Shown: one piece after another, positions 56,303 through 64,000 of the stretch
Position numbering within the stretch: the stretch's first letter is position 1
Layout of the letters: each line of letters opens with the position of its first letter
From: Clarireedia homoeocarpa
Lineage: Eukaryota > Ascomycota > Leotiomycetes > Helotiales > Rutstroemiaceae
Direction: 5' to 3'
DNA: 64,000 bases
Assembly (NCBI GenBank): GCA_001465935.1
Contig: LNKV01000026.1
Coordinates: 186,001-250,000, forward strand
The notes under the pieces: generated by a model
The model's database searches: none
Seen by the model: only the letters and a program-made list of their open reading frames with translations
What the model was told of the DNA's origin: nothing
Position numbers and translations under genes: made by a program

Positions 56303-57548
56303 GTGGGTTTGCGATGGGTGTGAAGATGGAAGCCATCGAGGAGGGCGATGATTGTTGGTGGATGCAGCAGGAGAGGGGGAAACGAATAAACGTGGGAGAT
56401 ACTGTAATATGGACTGTGGAGATAGGTTTAGAAGATAGATGCAAGCCTTACATTTTATTTTCTTCATTCCAAAGACGTGGCTTCCGGTGAGACCCTCGAT
56501 TGTCTACACCTTCCTGGATATGGCTCTCAATGGCTCTCAATCGCATGGATACTGCTAGTTAGTCAAGATCTGGAATTCTTACAAAGTACATGCGGGCGGG
56601 GCTGGGCGACAGGCAGGGCTGTGGCTTATCTGCAGCCTGACGTCGGGCTGCAAGATCTCGAGTTTAGCGAACGGGAACCCTGAAGAATGAATCTCACCGG
56701 CAAGTTCTGGGTAAATGTATCGGCAGAATTCCTGTCCTGGACAGTACAGTACCGTACGATGTAGGTTACGATGTAATGCAATGCGATGCAACGTCCAGCA
56801 GATTGACAGCTTTCTTACTCTGTACAAGTGCCATGTTATCGCGATAGACGCGCGTGCAGGGAGAAATTGATACAGTAGAATTGTCTGCGAGGACCATTTC
56901 GGAAGCCTGGCCACCACACCACACAACGCATGACCGCCCGCCCGTCGTATGGTAATACCGACATCCGCGCTGACTCTTTCATCCGATGACTTACTTGTAT
57001 CGCTGAGCCGCGTAATACTAAAATTGCAACCATCTGAACTTATACTCAACGCCATTACTCCGTACAACTCGCCTGCAATCAGCCCATCTATGGTTTTGCC
57101 AAGCGACGGCGATGACTCGGCTAGACTGGGGTTCGGATGATGAGATAGATGGTGGGGTGAATATCGGTGGGATTTGTTTTGCATGGGATCCGCTGCAACT
57201 AACTTGGCTGATGCGATGTGCGCGCCTTGTTTTTTTCTTGTTTTGCGATGCATTGGTTGGCTACATTACTTACGAGCATAGACGAGTATATATAAGCCCA
57301 TAGCTTTGCTCTTATTTTCCTTCTTCCGCCTCTACTTCTTCGATTATTATCGGCACCAGGTCATAGAATTACTGTTTGCTAACACGACCGATCGAACCAT
57401 CTCCGACCGACCATCTCCGATCATCCTCTCGTCCACACTCAATATCTCAATATCAATCAACCAATCAGATCCGTCAAGGAATAACTTCAAAATCTTCCAT
57501 TCCTCAATCATCACTTCCACCCTCACCACAAACCTAAACCACCAAAAA
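56303..57548. other. Intergenic region
   Basis: About 1.25 kb. A 224-codon minus frame (56579-57253) has no recognised content and overlaps the presumed promoter of the next gene, so it was not called. Confidence 0.45.
57287..57296 (+). promoter_or_regulatory. Likely TATA box of the small basic protein gene
   Basis: TATATATAAG lies about 250 bp before the start at 57549, followed by a pyrimidine-rich leader, a plausible core promoter. Confidence 0.4.
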
Positions 57549-57851
57549 ATGTGCTGGCCGACCCGATCCCGCGAACCCCGCCACTATTACCACCAAGAAG
57601 TCGTCTACGACCCTGCCGTGCGCGTTGTGACCAGAGAAGATTATCACAATGGCCGCCGTCACTCACACGATTCGCGTCGCGTAGTGGTTCCCGGCAGCCC
57701 GGTGAAGAGAACGTATATTACGCCTGAGCGGTCCCGGGAAAGGGTCAGAGAAACGGTCTACGTGAACGAGCCGAGAGTCAGTTTCACAAGCCCAGGGCCG
57801 AGGTCGAGTGTGGTGAGTCACAGGAGACGGTCGGTGCATTATGATTATTAG
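57549..57851 (+). CDS. Small basic Arg/Tyr/His-rich protein (100 residues)
   Basis: The start ATG at 57549 sits in a good context (CCAAAAAATG) with a TATA-like box upstream. The frame extends further 5', but that part looks like an untranslated leader. The product is rich in Arg, His, Ser and Tyr (HYYHQEVVYDP, SHRRRSVHYDY) with no signal peptide or membrane span. Similar short, disordered proteins occur in many moulds without known function. The strong start context and long open frame support a real gene. Confidence 0.55.
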   Translation: MCWPTRSREPRHYYHQEVVYDPAVRVVTREDYHNGRRHSHDSRRVVVPGSPVKRTYITPERSRERVRETVYVNEPRVSFTSPGPRSSVVSHRRRSVHYDY

Positions 57852-59042
57852 ATGGGAGGCATGGGGTGGAGTGAGAGGGTAAGCGATGGGGATGAAAGGA
57901 GTTGTTGGGCGACGAAGGATGTGGATTTTGGGATGGGAAAATGGGCAGTAAGGAAACGACGGGTCTGACGGATAAATTGGGGGATGATGGGCTTGGATTT
58001 ACGATACGATATGATGCGGATATGAATCAAGGTGGCTGGTGTACAGGAAAGGGCCTTGATTTCTTGTGGTTATAGGGATTTTGTTTCGTTATATATTCTT
58101 GGTTTCACGAGATGGGAGTTTGGGAGATGATGGCTAGGTTCATCCCGGTTGGGATATATGAACTATACTGCGAATGGGTCGACGACTTTAGATGAATTGA
58201 TGAATTCATGATTTTATCACGATGATGGCGATGTGAGAGATTTTTTGGACACTGAGACATGATAATGAAAGGAGGCTGGGCTGTGTAAATGAGACCATGG
58301 AATATTTCTTCGGCCGCTCTCTGACTGGATGGCCCTTTACATTGGATGTCTTCCATGTATCGCGCATAGGACCAAGGAGCAAGGAAAGCCCTTCAAAGTC
58401 CCATGTGAATTTCAGCAACGACAATGCGCATCTTGGACAACTGCCTCCCTTCCAGACAATCTTCTCTTGAGTCTTCTCCATTAAAAGGTCTAGAAACCCA
58501 TCCATCTCACCTCGTCTTAGAAGGGTTGTAAGTTACCGCAGTGATTCCAGGTTTAGATGGCTTTGCGCGGAAATGACGTCATAGTCACCGCGGGGCATCG
58601 CATTCGACATCTCCTTGCCTCAAAGAACTTCCTCCCATGTTAACCTCCACAACTCAAATATATTAATTTCACGAGGATTTGTATTGTGGAATCTCAATCC
58701 CGGCTTCATCTATTTGAACGAAGAAGTGCATTAAATATCGTGTTGGCATAAGTTAGCTGCAAGGTTCGTCCCTCTCTACATTTGTCGCATAGGAAAATAG
58801 AAGTGTCAAGTGGGATTCTCGGGATCGCAGAACTGCCCAGACAAGGACGGCATTGAGGCCTTTTTATCTTAGTCGTTACTTCTGTGAATTAAATAGGATA
58901 GGATAGAATACGATATGAAAAATGTATATATATATATACACACCAGAGATATAGAAGAAGAGAAAGAGCTGACCACATACCAGCATACCAGACACGAAAT
59001 AGAAAACTTACAATACCTTCCTATTCCTGAACAACCGCAATA
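57852..59042. other. Intergenic region
   Basis: About 1.2 kb. A 99-codon minus frame (58206-58505) contains one Cys pair but no recognised domain. A TA run lies at 58925-58939. The last 100 bases are the PIL1 leader. Confidence 0.45.
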
Positions 59043-60527
59043 ATGTAAGTTTGAATCGTCCTATACACCGTCACCAGTTCAGCCCTGGAATACAATACTA
59101 TACATCATACACTCCATGTCTCTCTTCAACAGCCTGGCATAATTCAATATGGAAAATCTATTGCGACGAGGGAATTCCATCAAGAACTCCTCAGACAAAA
59201 CAGCTCCATTGATACACTTGTTCGCATTCCCTACCCCCTCACCCCCCCCCCAATCTAACTCTTCTTGCCTTACATTGTCCTCTCTTTCATCCACCTCTCA
59301 AGCAAACCACTAACCACCCCCAGGAACCGCGCCCTCTCGATCCGTTCCAGCGGAAAATCCAATAACTCCTCCTCCCACCACCACTTCTCCTTCACCTCCC
59401 TCCGCTCATCCACCCAGCCCGAATTATCCCGCAAATTGCACCGCCTAATAAAAACTGAAAACGCCCTAATATCCGCCTACATCACCGCTTCCCGCGAGCG
59501 CGTCTCCCTCGGCACTCAACTCTCCGAATGGGGCGAAGCCACCAACGACGCTGAGGTCAGTGACATCTCAGACAAACTCGGCGTATTGCTTTCGGAGCTC
59601 GGCGAGCAGGAAGATCTGTATGCGCATAATTTGGACGATTCGAGGGCGATTCTCAAGGCGATTAGGAACACGGAGAAGAGTGTGCAGCCGAGTCGAGATC
59701 ATAAGCAGAAATTGATAGATGAGATTTCGAAGTTGAAGGTTAAGGAGCCGGAGAGCGCAAAGTTGGTTACATTGGAGCAGGAACTGGTTAGAGCGGAGGC
59801 GGAGAACTTGGTAGCGGAGTCGCAGTTGAGTAATGTGGTATGTTCTTTTTTCGTCGTTTCTCAGCGCTCTTACAAAGAGGCGAAGCTCTCTGTACGTTTG
59901 GGATCGCTTCAGGGGAATGCAAGTTCCAGAATCGGGCTCCGGCAACTTAAACATGCACTCCGTAGAAGCACTATCTACTAACCAACCTAACAATAGACAC
60001 GTAAAAAAATGAAAGAAGCATACAACGCCGAATTCCTCGCCACAATCGAGCGAGCCGAGAAACAAATCCTCCTCGCGAATCACGGCAGGAGATTATTGCA
60101 TCTCTTAGACGACACACCGATCGTACCCGGTAACGCCAGACCCGAATACGCGAATGCGGAGTATGCGAGAGGCGTGCTGAACGATGCTGAAGATGACCTG
60201 AGGGAGTGGCAGTTGGATGTGGAGGATGTGGAGGTTTGGAATAGGAGGGCGAGAGGGGAGGAGGTGGGGGATGGCACCGGAGAGGTTGTGGGGGAGAGGA
60301 GAGAGGCGCTGGGTGAGGAGGGGAGTAGGGTTAGTAGTGGTGGGGCGGGGTTGGACGCTGGGGTCGGGCATGTTCAGGGTGGGAGTGGAAGTCAGAGTGA
60401 GAGGCAGGATGTTCATGTTCCGGGGGGTTATGCGCCGAGTGTGACTGGGACGTCGGTTACGACGGGGCAGGTGGGTTCATATGCTACTAGTGAGGCGGGG
60501 ACGACCCAGGTGGCTAGTGCAAGTTAG
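59043..60527 (+). CDS. PIL1: Eisosome BAR-domain protein Pil1/Lsp1
   Basis: Exons 59043..59044, 59324..59837 and 59997..60527 give 348 residues. The first exon holds only AT of the start codon; GTAAGT follows at once and the next exon begins GAACCGC, making Met-Asn-Arg. This yields MNRALSIRSSGKS, which fits Pil1 starts. The BAR core shows PELSRKLHRLIKTEN, SDISDKLGVLLSELGEQED, SVQPSRDHKQKLIDEISKLK, LEQELVRAEAENLVAESQLSN and, after the second intron, TRKKMKEAYNAEF and HLLDDTPIVPG. The tail is low-complexity (Gly/Ser/Glu). Pil1 assembles on PI(4,5)P2 at furrow-like eisosomes under the plasma membrane. The length is near that of yeast Pil1. Confidence 0.9.
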
Positions 60528-60648
60528 ATGTTGGTGTCTTGGGCTGGAGATGGATGATGCGATGGGATGGTTAGGGATAGGGTGGGTTAAGGGAAATTAT
60601 GGAATGAAGATGAAAGGAGAATGGCGCACTGCTAGCAGAGTACTGTGT

Positions 60649-60683
<35 letters not shown>

Positions 60684-61544
60684 CTTTTTTTTGAGTCGGC
60701 AGTTTCATTCAAATGGATGGCGAGGCGAATCGGTAGTAGATGAATGGAGGTATTTTTCACTTGATTCGGATTCGGTTTAAGCTGTGTTTTTTTATTGGAT
60801 GGGTTAGGGCGGATATGTAGATAGGTGAATGAACTTAGTAGCTGGCCGGATGGATGGTGGATTGGGGCAAGGTGGGTGGGTAGGTAGGTAGGCTAGGGCG
60901 GGGAGGTTATCTATCTTGCTTTTGTTACTGTCACGTCTTTCTTTGTGTATGGGATCGGATGGGATGGGATGAGGTGGAGATAGGGTGGAATTGGACTCGG
61001 GTTATAGTAATAAGATAGATAAGTCTTATGATTATGATTATTAATTCCTATAGTATTTTTATATATACATGTACTTGGATTCTTGAGAATCTATTGAATG
61101 AATGGGCTAGTTCGGAAGAGAAGGAGAAGCAAGGGGGAAGGGGGAAGGGGAGGAGTAATAGTGAGATGGTAATCTTATGACAGGCTGGATGGATGGATGG
61201 ATGGGATATAAATATGAGTGGGTGGGGGAGGGGAATGGTGGATAGTTGCGAATATGTAGTTGTGATGGCTACAGAAATCTTTTTCGTGTTTACTAAACTG
61301 CGTGAGGATGATGATGAGGAGGTGTAGTCAGGCACTGATGTTCTATATGCTCGTGTAGCAAGTATGAATGAACTCTCCTCCTGGTTTGAGAAACGCATTG
61401 ATCATTGCATGATGCTTACTTCGCACCGCAGATGATGAAAAGTTGGATGAGAATGGTAACGTAACGAATGTTGAGTAAAAATCGCCGTCTGTGGAGAAAA
61501 CCCGAGAAAACTCGGGGCATCTCGAGAAAGAAGCACATAGTTCT
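60528..61544. other. Intergenic region after PIL1
   Basis: About 1 kb holding the PIL1 3' flank, a long T run (60650-60692), GGTAGGTAGG and GGATGGATGG runs. No gene seen. Confidence 0.5.
60650..60692 (+). repeat. Poly-T tract
   Basis: Thirty-four T, one C, then eight T, within the presumed PIL1 3' untranslated region. Confidence 0.95.
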
Positions 61545-61621
61545 TGTTGAGGGCACAGCAGATTTACACTTGGAACAGTGCCTGCAGGCTTCAAATGGAC
61601 TTAAAGGGTAAGGGTAACTTT
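61545..61621 (-). repeat. Second copy of the LTR tail
   Basis: On the plus strand it starts TGTTGAGGGCACAGCAG and matches 62467-62543 (TGTTGCGGTTACAGCAG) along about 77 bp with scattered changes. Read on the minus strand both end in CAACA. It follows the gag frame directly and would be the truncated 3' LTR of that element. Confidence 0.65.
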
Positions 61622-61654
61622 GGCTTTAAAATATCCCTCCTGGCTACACCTGAA

Positions 61655-62377
61655 TTAAGGTCCTTGAAACTTCTTGCCTCTTCCTTTAGGGCCCTTCTTG
61701 CCGTTAGGTGGCGTGTGGCCACCAAGTGCTCCTTCCTTGGTTCCCTCTCTAGGGCCTAATCGGCGTTCCCATTCAGTGAGTTTAGCCACTGTATTCTCAA
61801 AATCCAGTGGTGTTTCCATCATTTCTAGCTGTAAGATCAGGGGTTCGAACCTATGATCCAGCTCCTCAACTACCCTATATAGCGTTGCCAGCTTGTAAAG
61901 ATCCGAGGGTTTCTCCTTAGGCTCAATTGAGCCTATTTCCCATTGTAGATTACTGAGCTGGTTGGCTACCTCGACTATCCCTTTAGCACTTCCTTTCGGC
62001 ACCTTATAGTCTGTAAACGCCCGAATCTTAATTCTTAGCTGTAGCATCCCCTGCGGCCTATATTGTGCGTCCAGTGCTTCCCATTGAGCACTCGCACTTT
62101 CGCATAATAATATATGATCCAAAGCTTCCTGGCTACACAAGACCATAATAATAGACCTTGCCTTAGCATCCTTAGCCTCCCATTCCGGGTCCGTAGATAT
62201 TGGCTTCTCAGATAAACCTATAGCCACTTCGGCTGCAGTCTTCTTAAGCCCAACCTCAACTACATCCCACAGTCCTAGCCCCATCAATAGGGTTTCCACC
62301 TGAATACTCCAGGCCCTATAATTCGTTTTATTGAGCTTTGCAATTCTAGCCTTATCGAGCCAATATTCGTCCTCCAT
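61655..62377 (-). CDS. Copia-type gag (UBN2/DUF4219-like) of a truncated LTR element
   Basis: 240 residues from an ATG 68 bp after the primer-binding site. KLNKTNYRAWSIQVETLL is the typical N-terminus of Ty1/copia Gag, and SAQWEALDAQY and LTEWERRL follow. It ends in a basic stretch (PNGKKGPKGRGKKFQGP) with a stop where a CCHC zinc knuckle would normally come. No protease, integrase or reverse transcriptase follows. The frame itself is intact, in contrast to the decayed pol on the right. It may be a non-autonomous or deleted copy. Confidence 0.75.
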   Translation of the reverse strand: MEDEYWLDKARIAKLNKTNYRAWSIQVETLLMGLGLWDVVEVGLKKTAAEVAIGLSEKPISTDPEWEAKDAKARSIIMVLCSQEALDHILLCESASAQWEALDAQYRPQGMLQLRIKIRAFTDYKVPKGSAKGIVEVANQLSNLQWEIGSIEPKEKPSDLYKLATLYRVVEELDHRFEPLILQLEMMETPLDFENTVAKLTEWERRLGPREGTKEGALGGHTPPNGKKGPKGRGKKFQGP

Positions 62378-62444
62378 CGTAGTTGAGAATATAGCCTGTA
62401 CGTAGGCTCCGAACAGCTGAACTTGGTTAAATCCCGGGGCTTAC

Positions 62445-62466
62445 AGCGCTCCCGGGCTCATAACCT
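62445..62466 (-). other. Primer-binding site matching initiator tRNA-Met anticodon arm
   Basis: On the plus strand it reads AGCGCTCCCGGGCTCATAACC, including GGGCTCATAACC, the anticodon loop of initiator tRNA-Met. On the minus (element) strand GGTTATGAGCCC is its complement and abuts the LTR end CAACA. Copia of Drosophila primes from such a half-tRNA. Confidence 0.7.
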
Positions 62467-63165
62467 GTTGCGGTTACAGCAGGTTAACACGTAAAATAGT
62501 GCCTGTGGGCTTGAAAGGATTTAAAATTAACGATAACTTAATGATTTCTCTTGGCGGCCTTCAGCAGGTAATACACTATATGTAGTACTTATAGGCTTCG
62601 ATGGATTTAACAATAGGTGCAAATGATGCTTCATTCAATTGTTCTGATTCTCTGCTATCTACAGTGGGAAGGACTAGCTATATTTATAGGCCTCTGTTGA
62701 AGCCACTAAAGTGGGGTAGTCCGGGTAGGTGGGACAGGGGCCTACTGCCGAACCCCTTTAGTGATCCTTCAGGCTTGTAATGCATTAATGCATTATGAAG
62801 CCTATGGTTTCAGGCTTGTAATGCCTACGGATTAGGCTTAAAAATAGGATCAAGAAGCCTAAGGTATTAGGCCTGAAGGGCCTAAGGCAAGAAGCCTGAA
62901 GAGACTATAAATGTACAGTCGCCTCTTGGAAGTCTTCGCGCACAGGCTGTGACGAGACTGCCAGTTAAGACACTGAATGACCTTAGAATTAACAACTACA
63001 GAGCTAAGAGGATCATAAGGATCCGAAGGCTTATATACAGGAAGAGATCATGTGCTTGATCACGTGTATGCTAATACATGCTTGCATGCTTGATGTCTGA
63101 CTCACCCCCATGGAGGTCATGTTCTTATGTAGCATCGTGATAATTTGGTCAGAATCATCACATCA
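62467..63165 (-). mobile_element. LTR-like segment between a polypurine tract and a primer-binding site
   Basis: Read on the minus strand it starts TGATGTGATGATTC after the purine tract and ends CCGCAACA at the primer-binding site. It contains TATA-like stretches (TATATAAGCC and TATAAATATAGC), an internal duplication (62467-62520 and 62561-62620) and repeated AGGCTTGTAATG/AGGCCTGAAG units. About 700 bp. It may be one LTR or two joined partial LTRs. Confidence 0.55.
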
Positions 63166-63177
63166 CCCCCCCCTTCC
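63166..63177 (-). other. Polypurine tract of the Ty3/gypsy element
   Basis: GGAAGGGGGGGG on the minus strand lies between the decayed pol and the LTR-like start. It is the usual site of plus-strand priming in LTR retrotransposons. Confidence 0.65.
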
Positions 63178-63189
63178 AAAAAAGCTCGC

Positions 63190-64000
63190 CCTCGAGCGTC
63201 CCAATTGCTTTGTTAATTATTGTCTGAATTGCATATCCTTAAGGTTTCTTCTTAATGAGTGTAAATGACCTAAATGGTCCGCAATAAATGAATGTAGTTG
63301 TAGGAATAATGATAGTGGCTTCTCAGTTTGGCGACATCATGCTTTAGGTGTCACAAAGTTCAGGAATCGCTTCTTATTTGCCGCAGTCATCGGGTGGTCT
63401 CCCTCAGCATAGTCATAGTCGTCTTCTCCGGATTCCCATAATCGAAGCTATTCGGGGAGAAGTACTGGGGGGCCAGGCACCTTCGGGTTGGCTCGATGGA
63501 AGTCTCGAAGCAGTGCTGGGGATGTCTTGAGATCCGATGCTTAGTACCAAGCCAGGTCGACGTCGTAGCCTCTCCATTGGACGCAATACTCTAATAACCT
63601 TTGTTTTAAACGGCAGGCCAGCACTTGCTCTACCTTATATTCGTCCGTTCCCGTTATGTTAATTGGCGGGGGTGGTTCATTATACTAGCCCGGTAATAGG
63701 TTATCGGCTGCCTTCCTTAACTTGTCAGCTAGGAACACATTATGGATTCGCATAGTACTAGGCAGATCTAGACAATAAAAGTGACCGATACGTTCCAAGA
63801 CCTTAAAGCGTCTACCCGTAAAGTAATCCAGCTTCTTGGATGGCCGCTGCGTTGGCAGGTGTCGTATATCCAGCCAGACATAGTCGCTAACTTGGAAGTT
63901 AACTAGCCGGCGACGTTTATTTGCTTGCTTGGCTATTTGCTTTTAGGTAGCTATAATAGCAGAGCGGGTATATTCCAAAGCTTCACGATTGCGGTAGGTA
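63190..64000 (-). pseudogene. Ty3/gypsy pol 3' end (integrase C-terminus and chromodomain), decayed
   Basis: The minus strand gives the typical chromovirus integrase tail: ANKRRRLVNFQVSDYVWLD, then RPSKKLDYFTGRRFKVLERI, FYCLDLPSTMRIHNVF, then EYKVEQVLACRL and CVQWRGYD (chromodomain-like) and LLRDFHRANPKVPGPP. At least four in-frame stops interrupt it. Those at PG-stop-YNEP and T-stop-KQ sit where related elements usually have Gln, as expected from C-to-T change. The rest of the element lies beyond the window. It is inactive. Confidence 0.85.

Noticed and set aside
56579..57253. 224-codon minus-strand frame
   Set aside because: No recognisable domain, it overlaps a likely TATA-type promoter, and the region is not conserved-looking.
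58206..58505. 99-codon minus-strand frame with one Cys pair
   Set aside because: A single Cys pair is not enough for a domain call, and no homologous pattern is known to me.
61840..61860. GGGGTTCGAACCT resembling a tRNA T-loop
   Set aside because: It lies inside the gag reading frame and no cloverleaf can be drawn around it.

Overview
The window is nuclear DNA of a filamentous ascomycete (Pezizomycotina). Genes carry one to four short introns, mostly 50-110 bp, with GTRNGT donors, CTAAC-like branch points and YAG acceptors. The gene content is typical of mould fungi: a Zn2Cys6 regulator, a HET-NACHT-ankyrin protein, a WSC protein, an eisosome protein, Bem1, a cytochrome P450 and fungal major facilitator transporters. 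Leotiomycetes seems the best guess, but that is an impression and not a demonstrated placement. All exon joins were read by eye from splice consensus, reading frame and family fit.

Left part (0-17.7 kb). This holds gamma-tubulin complex protein GCP4 (minus), then a small family of interferon-induced 6-16 / ISG12-like membrane proteins. The family has one intact short gene (minus), one decayed copy (minus) and one intact long gene (plus) in which the membrane domain follows eight 19-residue tandem repeats. Next come two short-chain dehydrogenases, ER membrane complex subunit EMC4, the AP-2-type beta adaptin and a Zn2Cys6 transcription factor.

Middle (17.7-38 kb). About 6.4 kb without a convincing gene but full of unrelated microsatellites leads into the polarity scaffold BEM1. 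It is followed by a protein with a MuDR-transposase-like DNA-binding region and a C-terminal zinc finger. Then comes a 1673-residue HET-NACHT-ankyrin NLR whose ankyrin units are very similar and include a 396-bp block duplication. Just upstream of it lie a broken BCS1-type AAA ATPase gene and a 7-bp minisatellite.

Right part (38-64 kb). This carries a WSC surface protein, the translesion polymerase REV1, a DHA1-type exporter and a sugar transporter in tandem. Further right are a J-domain membrane protein, a P450, an F-box-like protein, a small basic protein and the eisosome protein PIL1, whose start codon is split by an intron. The right edge is LTR-retrotransposon debris on the minus strand. 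A decayed Ty3/gypsy pol 3' end with a polypurine tract is followed by an LTR-like segment. After that come a primer-binding site matching the anticodon arm of initiator tRNA-Met, a copia-like gag reading frame and a second copy of the LTR tail.

Most housekeeping genes look ordinary. The accessory interest lies in the ISG12-like cluster (3.5-6.8 kb), the NLR/BCS1 locus (30.9-37.4 kb), the co-opted transposase-like gene (27.3 kb) and the retroelement junction (61.5-64 kb).
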